Shown here piece after piece: positions 41,238-49,387 of a DNA stretch of 64,000 bases. Positions within the stretch are counted from its first letter, which is position 1; every line of letters starts with the position of its first letter. The stretch is from Simplicispira psychrophila DSM 11588 (GTDB lineage Bacteria > Pseudomonadota > Gammaproteobacteria > Burkholderiales > Burkholderiaceae_C). Below the pieces are notes generated by a model. That model was not told the DNA's origin. It saw nothing but the letters and a program-made list of their open reading frames with translations, and made no database searches. The stretch covers positions 1-64,000 of the forward strand of contig NZ_JHYS01000017.1 in NCBI RefSeq assembly GCF_000688255.1, written 5' to 3'. A program made the position numbers and the translations under genes.

Positions 41238-42383
41238 CTAAACGCGGCCAAAGGCGTAGCCCATGGCTTGTTCGGTGCCTTCGATCTGGTCGATGAGCTT
41301 GCACAGCGGGCCGAGTTCGCGGTAGCGGTCGGCGGTGGCGCGGATGTAGTGCAGAAAGCGCGGTGCGTCGGCCAGGTACTTCGGCTTGCCGTCGCGCAGG
41401 GTAATGCGGGCAAAGATGCCGGCCACTTTCAGGTGGCGCTGCAGGCCCATCCATTCGACACTGCGATAGAACTCACCAAAGTCGGCGCCCCAGCCGGTGG
41501 GGCTATGGGCGCCCAGTAAACCCGCCTTGCGCGCCTTTTCCCAGTAACGGATGGTAATGTCGATGACGAAATTTTCATCCCAACTGATGAAGGCGTCGCG
41601 CAGCAGGCTGGCAATGTCGTAGGTGATGGGACCGTACACCGCGTCCTGAAAATCCAGCACGCCCAGCGGCCCGCCGGGGGAAGGCGGCACCATCAGGTTG
41701 CGCATCATGAAGTCGCGGTGCACGAACACGCTGGGTACGGCTAGGTTGTGCGCCACGATGCGGTTGAAGGCGTGGTCCAGTACCGCCTGCTGAGTGGCGT
41801 TCAGGGTGATGCCACGGTGTTTGGCGACGTACCAGTCGGGGAATAGCGCCAGTTCGCGGCGCAGCAGCGCTTCGTCGTACACCGGCAGCACGCCGGGGCG
41901 CGACGCCAGTTGCCACTGCAGCAGCGTATCGGTAGCTTGCTGGTACCAGGCGTAGGCGTCTTGGGGGCGCTCGGGGTCGAGTTTTTCCATCACCGTCTGC
42001 GCACCCAGGTCGGACAGCAGCATGAAACCCTGCGCCTGGTCCCAGGCCAGGATGTCCGGCACCTTCAATCCGGCCTGTTGCATCAGGGCCTGCACCTGGA
42101 CAAAGGAGGCGCAGGGCTCTTTGTCGGGTGGTGCATCCATGACGATGCAGCTTTTGCCGGGCGTGGCGTTGTGGCTGGTATCGATACGCAAATAACGGCG
42201 AAAGCTGGCGTCGGCCGAGGCCGGGCGCAGGCTGGCGGGCAGCAATTGGTGTGCGGACATCAGCGGTGCCAGCCAGGCCTCAAAGGCGGCGTGGCGCTGG
42301 GCGTCGGGCCAGTCCACGCTGGCGGTGGGAAGTGCTGTGGTGGCCAGCAGGGCGGCGGGGGGGGGGGAGGCAGGGTGGCTCAT
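41238..42383 (-). CDS. amgK: AmgK, anomeric MurNAc/GlcNAc kinase (aminoglycoside phosphotransferase fold)
   Basis: The protein has 381 residues. VFVHRDFMMRNLMV holds the catalytic Asp and VLDFQDAVYGP the metal-binding Asp of the APH kinase fold. AmgK phosphorylates the sugars recovered from peptidoglycan, feeding UDP-MurNAc. The usual partner murU is not next to it. It is divergent from lptD, a known arrangement. The coding strand has eleven consecutive C at codons about 6-9, so a one-base slip would abolish translation. Confidence 0.88.
   Translation of the reverse strand: MSHPASPPPAALLATTALPTASVDWPDAQRHAAFEAWLAPLMSAHQLLPASLRPASADASFRRYLRIDTSHNATPGKSCIVMDAPPDKEPCASFVQVQALMQQAGLKVPDILAWDQAQGFMLLSDLGAQTVMEKLDPERPQDAYAWYQQATDTLLQWQLASRPGVLPVYDEALLRRELALFPDWYVAKHRGITLNATQQAVLDHAFNRIVAHNLAVPSVFVHRDFMMRNLMVPPSPGGPLGVLDFQDAVYGPITYDIASLLRDAFISWDENFVIDITIRYWEKARKAGLLGAHSPTGWGADFGEFYRSVEWMGLQRHLKVAGIFARITLRDGKPKYLADAPRFLHYIRATADRYRELGPLCKLIDQIEGTEQAMGYAFGRV
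42357..42367 (-). repeat. Eleven-base homopolymer tract at the start of amgK
   Basis: Eleven G on the plus strand (C on the amgK coding strand) encode the prolines of SHPASPPP. Tracts of this length are prone to slippage. Confidence 0.85.
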
Positions 42384-42505
42384 GGATAATCGGATTTTAC
42401 AAACCCGGCCTGCCCGGCACGGGTGACGGGCAGGCCTCTGCACCCACTGCCCGCCGACTCCATGGACTGACTCCCTTGCCTGACCTGCACCGCCGCCCCC
42501 TGACC

Positions 42506-44944
42506 GTGAAGCCTGCCGTCCCCCGCAACCGCCAGCGTGCGCGCCAGGCCACCGCCTTGACCTTCCCGCGCACGGCGCTTGCCCAGTGGCTGGCGGGGGT
42601 GTTGTGGGGCCTGCCGCTGGTGGCGTTGGCACAAAGCCCGGTCAGCACGGCGCAGACGCCGCCCGCTGCGCTGCGTGCCAGTCCGATGCTGCAAGAAAAA
42701 ATTCCGCAGGCGGTGCGTGCGCAAATGCCGATCTTTGTCAGCGGCGATCGCATCACCGGCCAGCCCGATATCCAGACGGTGATTGAGGGCCATGCCGAAC
42801 TGCGCCGTGCCGACACCGTGATCCGCGCCGATCGCATGGAATACAGCGTGCCGGACGATCTGGCCCAGGCGCGCGGGCAAGTGCGTATCAACCGTTCTGG
42901 TGATGTGTACGAGGGGGCGGCGCTGGATTTGTATGTGAACGCGTTCAGCGGGTTTTTTACCGACGCGCGCTACCAGTTCCTCAAGACCGAGGCGCATGGC
43001 AAGGCCTCGCGCGTGGATTTCATCGACCACGACCGCACCGTGGTGCACAACGCCACCTACACCACCTGCCAGCGCGGCGATGAGGCCAGCTGGACGCCCG
43101 CCTGGATGTTGCGCGCCAAAACCATTCACCTGGACCGGGAGGAAGAGGTGGGTACGGCCGAGGGAGCCGTGCTGGAGTTCCAGGGCGTGCCGATCGTGCC
43201 GATTCCGTACATCACTTTTCCACTTTCGGACAAGCGCAAGTCCGGTCTGTTGCCGCCGTCGATCGGCATCGACAACGTCAATGGCATCGAGTACGACCAG
43301 CCCTATTACTGGGACATTGCGCCCAACCGCGATGCCACTTTCCACGCTGCCCTGATGGCCAAGCGTGGCATCAACGCCGGCGCTGAATTTCGCTATCTGG
43401 AGCCCAGCTACAAAGGCCTGCTGCGGGGCGACTTCATGCCCTCTGACCGGCTGCGTGCGCAAGACCGCTGGAGCTATACGCTGCAGCACGCCGGCACTAT
43501 GGATTCGCCCTTGGGCGGCGTGGGGCTGAACATCAATCTCAACCGCGTCAGCGACAACAATTACTGGCGCGATTTCACGACGCGCTCCACCCACAGCAGC
43601 GACCCGATCACGCAGCGCCTGTTGCCGGGCGATGCCTCGCTGACGTGGGCGCGCGGCGATATGTCGCTCAGCCTGCGCACCCTCAAGTGGCAGACACTGC
43701 AGGACGTGACCGCACCCATCGTGCCGCCCTACGACCGGCTGCCCCAGTTGCACGCGCGCTATGCGCCCAGCAGCCTGCCCGGAGGCTTTGATGCCAGCAT
43801 CGATGCCGACACCACGCATTTCCAGGCCGATCCGTTCCTGACTCGCCAGGCCAATGCCACGCGCAGCTACACCCTGGCGCAGGTCAGCCGGCCTTTTCTG
43901 GCGCCGGCGGGGTTCGTCACGCCGCGTTTGCAGCTACATGCCACGCAGTACCAATTCGACAGCCCACTGACCAACGGCAGCACGGCGCAAAGCCGGGTGC
44001 TGCCCACTTTCAGCCTGGACAGTGGGCTGGTGTTTGAACGCGATGCGCGCTATCTGGGGCGTAATTTTGTGCAGACGCTGGAGCCGCGCGCTTTTTACAC
44101 CTATACGCCGTACCGCGACCAGCACTTGCTGCCGGTCTACGACACCGCGGCCAACGACTTCAACTTCGCTTCCATCTACACCGAGAACGCCTACGGCGGC
44201 CAGGACCGCATCGTTGACAACAACCTGCTGACCTTGGGCGTGACCACGCGTTTGCTCGACCCGGGTACGGGCGCCGAGGCGGTACGCCTGGGTGTGGCGC
44301 AGCGTGTGCGGTTTTCCGATCAGCAGGTCACGCTGCCTGGCGAGCTGCCGGCCAACGAACGCCTGTCCGACCTGCTGCTGGGCGCCGGCGTGCAGTGGAC
44401 GCCGCAGTGGGGCTTTGACTCGGTGGTGCAGTACAACCCCAAGACGCGCAGCTCGATCCGCTCGACCATCAGCGCACGCTATAGCCCGGGCTCGTACCGC
44501 ACCATCAGCGCCGCCTACCGCCTGCAGCGCGCCACCAGCACGCAATTGGTGGGCAGCGAGCAGATCGACGTCGGCTGGCAATGGCCGATCAATGACCTGT
44601 GGGGCGACAAGGGGCGCGATCTGGGCCCCGGGCGCGGCCAGGGCGGCGGACGCTGGTACAGCGTGGGCCGTCTCAACTACAGTCTGCCCGACCGTAAGGT
44701 GGTCGATGCGGTGGTCGGCTTCGAATACGACGGCTGCTGCTGGATCGGCCGCGTGGTGCTAGAGCGCTTGCAAAGCAGCATCACCTCAGCCAACACACGC
44801 CTGTTATTCCAGTTGGAATTTGTCGGTTTTTCCCGCCTCAGTTTGGGCGCCAACCCGTTGGCTGCCTTGAAACAAAATGTTCCGCGCTACCAATATCTGC
44901 GTGAGCAAGTCAGCACGCCCAGCCGCTTCAGCAACTACGACTAA
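42506..44944 (+). CDS. lptD: LptD, LPS-assembly outer-membrane protein
   Basis: The protein has about 812 residues. An N-terminal OstA/jellyroll domain (QTVIEGHAELRRADTVIRAD) leads into a large beta-barrel ending with VSTPSRFSNYD. LptD inserts lipopolysaccharide into the outer leaflet with LptE. Two cysteine positions are visible (TTCQRGD and DGCCWIG). The start is uncertain: GTG 42506 (VKPAVPRN) gives a plausible basic leader and hydrophobic signal; a TTG at 42476 is possible. It is followed 13 bases later by surA. Confidence 0.93.
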   Translation: MKPAVPRNRQRARQATALTFPRTALAQWLAGVLWGLPLVALAQSPVSTAQTPPAALRASPMLQEKIPQAVRAQMPIFVSGDRITGQPDIQTVIEGHAELRRADTVIRADRMEYSVPDDLAQARGQVRINRSGDVYEGAALDLYVNAFSGFFTDARYQFLKTEAHGKASRVDFIDHDRTVVHNATYTTCQRGDEASWTPAWMLRAKTIHLDREEEVGTAEGAVLEFQGVPIVPIPYITFPLSDKRKSGLLPPSIGIDNVNGIEYDQPYYWDIAPNRDATFHAALMAKRGINAGAEFRYLEPSYKGLLRGDFMPSDRLRAQDRWSYTLQHAGTMDSPLGGVGLNINLNRVSDNNYWRDFTTRSTHSSDPITQRLLPGDASLTWARGDMSLSLRTLKWQTLQDVTAPIVPPYDRLPQLHARYAPSSLPGGFDASIDADTTHFQADPFLTRQANATRSYTLAQVSRPFLAPAGFVTPRLQLHATQYQFDSPLTNGSTAQSRVLPTFSLDSGLVFERDARYLGRNFVQTLEPRAFYTYTPYRDQHLLPVYDTAANDFNFASIYTENAYGGQDRIVDNNLLTLGVTTRLLDPGTGAEAVRLGVAQRVRFSDQQVTLPGELPANERLSDLLLGAGVQWTPQWGFDSVVQYNPKTRSSIRSTISARYSPGSYRTISAAYRLQRATSTQLVGSEQIDVGWQWPINDLWGDKGRDLGPGRGQGGGRWYSVGRLNYSLPDRKVVDAVVGFEYDGCCWIGRVVLERLQSSITSANTRLLFQLEFVGFSRLSLGANPLAALKQNVPRYQYLREQVSTPSRFSNYD

Positions 44945-44957
44945 AACTATTAAAACC

Positions 44958-46361
44958 ATGAAATACCGTGCTCTCGCCGTGGCCCTTGCCTGCCTGGCTT
45001 CTCTTGCGTCTCAAGGCGCTGCCGCACAAGGTCTGCGCCCATCCGGCGCGGGCAAGACGGCTACTGCGCGCGGACTGGCGCCGTCATCTGCTGCTCCTGC
45101 AGCCCTGCCTGCCGGTGCAGCCCCGAGCGGCATTCGCCAGGCTGACTACATCGTTGCTGTTGTTAATTCGGAGCCTGTCACCAACCACGAAGTGAGTGTG
45201 CGCCTGGCGCGCATCCAAGCGCAGCTGGCACGCCAGGGAGGCGCCGTGCCCCTGCACGAGGTACTGGTGCGCGATATGCTGGAGCGCACCATTTTGGAGA
45301 AAGCGCAGCTCCAGGCCGCGCGCGAGATCGGTATCAAGGTGGACGCCTTGGCAGTCACGCAGGCCGAGGAGTCTGTGGCGCGGCAAAACGGCATCACGCT
45401 GGCGGCCATGCAGCAGCGCCTGGCGGTCGATGGCATCAGCCCGGAGCGCTTTCGGGAAGAACTGCGCAACCAATTGATGCTGCAGCGCCTGCGTGAACGC
45501 GAAGTGGACGCGCGCGTGCGCGTCAGCGAACTCGATATCGACCAGTACCTGCACGATCAGCAGCCCGCTGCCACAGGCGCCAATACGGGTATCGAATTGG
45601 CCCAGGTGCTGATGCCGGTGCCAGAAACTGCCAGCCCAGCGGAAGTCGCCGCGCTCCAGGCACGCGCCCAGATCGTGGCCGACAAGGCCCGTGCCGGCGA
45701 CGACTTTGCGGCGCTGGCGCGCGACTATTCGGCGGCGCCCGAAAGCGCCCAGGGCGGCAGCATGGGGATGCGCAGCGCGGATCGCTACCCTGAATTGTTC
45801 ATGCAGGCCACGCAAGCGCTGCCCGTGGGGGCCATTGTCGGACCCCTGCGCTCGGGGGCGGGTTTTCATGTGCTGAAGGTGCTGGCCAAGTCGCAAGGTG
45901 GTGCATCGGCCATGGCCATGCAAACCCATGCGCGCCACATCCTGCTGGTGCCTGGGCCGCAGTTGTCGGAGACGGCCGCTGCCCAGCGCTTGGCTGACTA
46001 CCGCCAGCGCATCCTGGCCGGTCAGGCCGACTTTGCTGAACTGGCGCGGGAGGTGTCCAAGGATGGCAGTGCCAAGCAGGGTGGCGACCTCGGCTGGGCC
46101 ACGCCCGGGCGTTACGTGCCCGAGTTTGAAGCCGCCCTGCAGGCGCTGCAGCCCGGCGAGATCAGTGCGCCGCTGGTGTCGCGCTTTGGTGTGCACCTGA
46201 TCCAGCTGCTGGAGCGCCGCCAGGTGCAACTGAGCCAGCGTGAACAGCGCGACATGGTGCGTGACACCGTGCGCGAAAAGAAAATGGAAGCAGCGTATGC
46301 CACCTGGGTGCAGGAATTGCGCAGCCGCGCCTATGTTGAATACCGGGATGCCCCACAGTGA
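44958..46361 (+). CDS. surA: SurA periplasmic chaperone / peptidyl-prolyl isomerase
   Basis: The protein has 467 residues. A signal peptide ends near SQGAAAQ, followed by a low-complexity Ala/Pro linker (about 27-58), the SurA N domain ([19 protein letters not shown]) and two parvulin domains (about 215-315 and 330-430, each with a GG-D/S-G core such as AKQGGDLGW). It assists folding of outer-membrane proteins, including LptD just upstream. Its stop overlaps rsmA by ATG-based coupling (GTGAAG). Confidence 0.95.
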   Translation: MKYRALAVALACLASLASQGAAAQGLRPSGAGKTATARGLAPSSAAPAALPAGAAPSGIRQADYIVAVVNSEPVTNHEVSVRLARIQAQLARQGGAVPLHEVLVRDMLERTILEKAQLQAAREIGIKVDALAVTQAEESVARQNGITLAAMQQRLAVDGISPERFREELRNQLMLQRLREREVDARVRVSELDIDQYLHDQQPAATGANTGIELAQVLMPVPETASPAEVAALQARAQIVADKARAGDDFAALARDYSAAPESAQGGSMGMRSADRYPELFMQATQALPVGAIVGPLRSGAGFHVLKVLAKSQGGASAMAMQTHARHILLVPGPQLSETAAAQRLADYRQRILAGQADFAELAREVSKDGSAKQGGDLGWATPGRYVPEFEAALQALQPGEISAPLVSRFGVHLIQLLERRQVQLSQREQRDMVRDTVREKKMEAAYATWVQELRSRAYVEYRDAPQ

Positions 46362-47122
46362 AGCACATTGCCCGCAAACGCTTCGGTCAGCACTTCTTGT
46401 CCGACCGCACCATCATTGAAGACATCATCCAGGCGATTGCACCGCAGCCGGGCGACCCGATGGTCGAAATCGGTCCGGGCCTGGCGGCACTGACGCAACC
46501 GCTGGTCGAGCACCTTGGGCACCTGACGGTGATCGAACTGGACCGCGATCTGGCACTGCGTCTGCGTTTGCACCCCCAGCTGAATGTGATTGAGTCTGAT
46601 GTATTAAAAGTGGACTTTACGCAGGTGGCACAAGCGCTATCAGCTATCAAAATAAGAGTAGTGGGGAATCTGCCCTACAACATCTCCACCCCCATCCTGT
46701 TCCATCTGCTGGAGCATGTGGACGTGATTGCCGACCAGCACTTCATGCTGCAAAAGGAGGTCATTGACCGCATGGTGGCGCGGCCCTCTACCTCCGACTA
46801 CGGCCGCCTGTCGGTGATGCTGCAGTGGCGCTACGCCATGGAAAACGTGTTGTTCGTACCGCCAGAAAGCTTTGACCCGCCACCGCGCGTGGACAGCGCT
46901 GTGGTGCGCATGGTGCCGCGCGCCGAGCCCGTCGCGCTGCAGCCCAAGCTGCTGAAAGAGCTGGTGCAGGTCGCCTTCAGCCAGCGGCGAAAATTGCTGC
47001 GCCATACGCTGGGGCGCTGGCTGGAGGCACGCAATTTTTCCGGTGAATTTGATGTGCAGCGCCGCGCCGAAGAGGTGCCAGTGGACGAATACGTGGCCTT
47101 GGCGGTGCGCCTGCAGGCATAA
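46358..47122 (+). CDS. rsmA: RsmA (KsgA), 16S rRNA dimethyladenosine transferase
   Basis: The protein has 254 residues. [19 protein letters not shown] and the catalytic GNLPYNIS motif are all seen. It dimethylates two adenines at the 3' end of 16S rRNA. The start is GTG 46358 overlapping the surA stop. pdxA, often between surA and rsmA, is absent. The segment encoding residues about 82-100 ([17 protein letters not shown]) resembles the dispersed intergenic repeat. Confidence 0.95.
   Translation: MKHIARKRFGQHFLSDRTIIEDIIQAIAPQPGDPMVEIGPGLAALTQPLVEHLGHLTVIELDRDLALRLRLHPQLNVIESDVLKVDFTQVAQALSAIKIRVVGNLPYNISTPILFHLLEHVDVIADQHFMLQKEVIDRMVARPSTSDYGRLSVMLQWRYAMENVLFVPPESFDPPPRVDSAVVRMVPRAEPVALQPKLLKELVQVAFSQRRKLLRHTLGRWLEARNFSGEFDVQRRAEEVPVDEYVALAVRLQA
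46599..46655 (-). repeat. Dispersed repeat-like segment inside rsmA
   Basis: TATTAAAAGTGGACTTTACGC, then CACAAGCGCTATCAGCTATCAAAATAA. The 3' half is close to the other copies; the 5' half is diverged. Confidence 0.5.
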
Positions 47123-47155
47123 AAACGCCCTGTGTCTGTCGAAAGACGCAGGGCG
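47121..47155 (-). terminator. Rho-independent terminator of apbE
   Basis: Arms CGCCCTGTGTCT and AGACGCAGGGCG (one mismatch) with a run of T on the minus strand. It lies 32 bases beyond the apbE stop and at the rsmA end, separating the convergent genes. Confidence 0.85.
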
Positions 47156-47186
47156 AATAAGGTTCAGCGCAGTGGCGTTGTAACCG

Positions 47187-48236
47187 TCAGGTGGCGGCGG
47201 GTACCGTTTGCAGTACCGCGGCCATGCCCGGTGTTTGCCAAATACTCTGGTCACGCTGCGCCACCAAGGCTTGCACTTGGGCTTGGCTGGCGAGCAAAGT
47301 ACGTGCGCGGTCGGTGCCGAGCACCATCATTGCAGCGCCCAAACCGTTGACGCTGGCAGCATCGCGCGCCAGCAGGCTGACGCCATGCGGACCGTGCGTC
47401 GGCCGGCCGGTGTGCGGATCGAGAATGTGGTGTTGGCGCTCGCCTTGGGCCATGAAAAATCGTTCGTAGTCGCCGGAGGAAGCCACGATGGCCTGTCCTT
47501 CCAAGGCCAGTACGCCAAGCATTTTTTCGGGTGCGCGCGGATCGCGCAGGCCGACGCGCCACGGGCGTCCGCGCAGGCGCCCGGCAATCAGCACATCGCC
47601 GCCGCCGTTGAGCATGGCGTTATCAATGCCGTGGTGTTGCAGCGCCTGCATGCCAGCTTCCAGAATGGGCAGCTTGGCGACGCCGCCCAGGTCGAGGGCC
47701 ATGCCGCGCTGGGCCAGGCGGGCGGTGCCGGCACGTTTGTCCAATTCCAGTCCGCGGTAGCCAACCAGGCGGCGCTGGGCCGCAATGTCGCTGGCTGCTG
47801 GCAGGGTGCTTTGGCCGATATCAAAGTGCCAGGCCTTGAGCGCACCCACCGTGATGTCAAAGGCGCCCTGGGTTTGTGCCGCCAGGTTTTGCGCTGTGTC
47901 CAGCACGGCCATGAGTTCGGCGTTCACCGCCACGGCATGGATGCCGGCGGCGCGGTTGATGGCACTGACCGGGCTGGACGGATCGTAGCGCGTCATCAAA
48001 GCCGCAAGGCGATCCATTTCGTGCCAGGCGTGATCGATCGCCGTGTGCAGTTGTTTTGGGTTTTCGCCTTCGGCCACGATGTCAACGCGTGTGCCCATCA
48101 GGGCGCGGGACTCGCGTTGAACCAAAGCAGGTGCGCTGGCAAACGCCGAAGGTAGGAATGCGGCGCTGCCCAACAAGGGCAACGCCAAGGCCATGCGCCG
48201 CCGTGTCAGGCTGGTGGGCCGGTTCATGTGGTGCAT
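47187..48236 (-). CDS. apbE: FAD:protein FMN transferase (ApbE; NosX-like)
   Basis: The protein has 349 residues. A twin-basic signal (TRRRMALALPLLGSAAFL) directs it to the periplasm. MGTRVDIVAEG, the TRYDPSSPVSAIN segment and ALDLGGVAKLPILEAG are ApbE signatures, and the FAD-binding Gly-rich NGGGDVLIAG follows. ApbE enzymes attach FMN to a Thr. NosR, 3.2 kb away, carries such a site, so this is probably the NosX of the cluster. ATG 48236 or 48227 could start it. It follows the cytochrome gene on the same strand. Confidence 0.92.
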   Translation of the reverse strand: MHHMNRPTSLTRRRMALALPLLGSAAFLPSAFASAPALVQRESRALMGTRVDIVAEGENPKQLHTAIDHAWHEMDRLAALMTRYDPSSPVSAINRAAGIHAVAVNAELMAVLDTAQNLAAQTQGAFDITVGALKAWHFDIGQSTLPAASDIAAQRRLVGYRGLELDKRAGTARLAQRGMALDLGGVAKLPILEAGMQALQHHGIDNAMLNGGGDVLIAGRLRGRPWRVGLRDPRAPEKMLGVLALEGQAIVASSGDYERFFMAQGERQHHILDPHTGRPTHGPHGVSLLARDAASVNGLGAAMMVLGTDRARTLLASQAQVQALVAQRDQSIWQTPGMAAVLQTVPAAT

Positions 48237-48253
48237 AGCCGCTGCCTTGTCGG

Positions 48254-48697
48254 TTAGATGGATTGATCGGCCATGAAATCGACAGCGGCCTTGACGTCGT
48301 CATCGGTCAGGGTGGTACTGCCGCCACGGGCGGGCATCATGCCTTTGGCACCGGTGAAGCCTTCAGTTGCGTGCTTGTACAGGGTGTCTTTGCCTTGGGC
48401 AACGCGGGGGCCCCAGTCGGCCTTGTCGCCGACCTTGGGTGCGCCGGCCACGCCTGAACCGTGGCACAGGGCGCAGGTCTTGTTGTAGACGCTCTTGCCT
48501 TTGGCGTTGTCGGCTACGGCCACGGCTGCTGCCGGAGCTTGTGCAGCTGGAGCAGGGGGAGGTGTTTCTGCAGGGGCAGGGGCCGGTGCGACGGGTGCAG
48601 GGGCTGGAGCAGGAGTGGGTGTGGCAGTTTTCTCGCCGCAAGCGGCCAGGAACAGGGACAGGACCGCAACGGCAAGCAGGCTGGAGCGTTTTTTCAT
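48254..48697 (-). CDS. Cytochrome c lipoprotein (c5-like)
   Basis: The protein has 147 residues. A lipoprotein signal ends at LAAC (Cys20), followed by an Ala/Pro linker of about 45 residues and one haem site CALCH (about 75-79), with axial Met likely in GMMPARGG. The linker would let the haem domain reach partners from the membrane. It is next to apbE and nosZ, so electron delivery to N2O reductase is plausible, but inferred. Confidence 0.92.
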   Translation of the reverse strand: MKKRSSLLAVAVLSLFLAACGEKTATPTPAPAPAPVAPAPAPAETPPPAPAAQAPAAAVAVADNAKGKSVYNKTCALCHGSGVAGAPKVGDKADWGPRVAQGKDTLYKHATEGFTGAKGMMPARGGSTTLTDDDVKAAVDFMADQSI

Positions 48698-49000
48698 GGG
48701 TGAATTCCGTTTTTAAATGGATAAAAGTAGGTGCTGACGCTGCCCTTGGCTGCGACCTATTTGCCAGGATGGCGCCTTGCGTGCGTCACCTGTCGAAGTC
48801 GCTGACGACTGCTGCGACATTCAGACCGTGCCAGAACCTCAGGGCCTGGCATGATCCGCGAGAATGATAAGGAAAATTGAATATCCCCAAAATGTAGCCT
48901 TCACTGTAATGGGAGTGACTGAAAAAGTGTGTGTCTATCCGGTAGCACTAGGTGACATAGGTCAATATGATTCATATTTGATGAATCTAAACTCGTTCCG
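48698..49000. other. Divergent control region of the nos block
   Basis: A 303-base gene-free stretch between the cytochrome (minus) and the nos genes (plus). Apart from the CRP/FNR-type box at 48952 I see no other distinct element. Confidence 0.7.
48952..48965 (+). promoter_or_regulatory. CRP/FNR-family box upstream of the nos genes
   Basis: GTGACATAGGTCAA matches 9 of 10 defined bases of TTGAC-N4-GTCAA. TAAACT (48988-48993) could be the -10 element, placing the start site near 49000. FNR or a Dnr/Nnr-type NO sensor would be expected to act here. Confidence 0.55.
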
Positions 49001-49354
49001 ATGAAAATCCCCAGAACTCTCTTACGCCTGCGTGTGTGGGTTTTGGCATGGTTCGTCCTGGCCTTGGGGGTGGCGATGGCGTCGCCCATCGTGCAGCCTC
49101 GAACAATAGAAATCGTCTGTGCCGGCGCAGGTGCCACTAAAGTATTGCTGCACACGGACGTCGGAACGTTCGAGCTGGGCTCGCACGGCACGGAGTGCCC
49201 GCTGTGCCTCGTCTCTGGCGCGCCGCCTGCACCTCCGTCCTCTCTGCCCCCCCTATTTGCACCGCTGACACACGCCAGTGCGTTGCTTTTTGTTTCCCCG
49301 GTCGTGGTTGCCACGGCTGTTTCTCCGCCTGCGCGCGGACCCCCTTCCCCCTGA
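49001..49354 (+). CDS. Small secreted/membrane protein upstream of nosZ (DUF2946-like)
   Basis: The protein has 117 residues. A hydrophobic N-terminus (VWVLAWFVLALGVAMA) looks like a signal peptide; HGTECPLCLVSG contains a CPLC pair such as DUF2946 proteins have, and a second hydrophobic stretch and Pro-rich tail follow. A metal-binding role near the copper enzyme NosZ is possible but unproven. No ribosome site is seen and the ATG nearly coincides with the predicted transcription start. Confidence 0.6.
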   Translation: MKIPRTLLRLRVWVLAWFVLALGVAMASPIVQPRTIEIVCAGAGATKVLLHTDVGTFELGSHGTECPLCLVSGAPPAPPSSLPPLFAPLTHASALLFVSPVVVATAVSPPARGPPSP

Positions 49355-49387
49355 GCCACTCCTAGCTAATCTAAAGAGGTAAAAATC

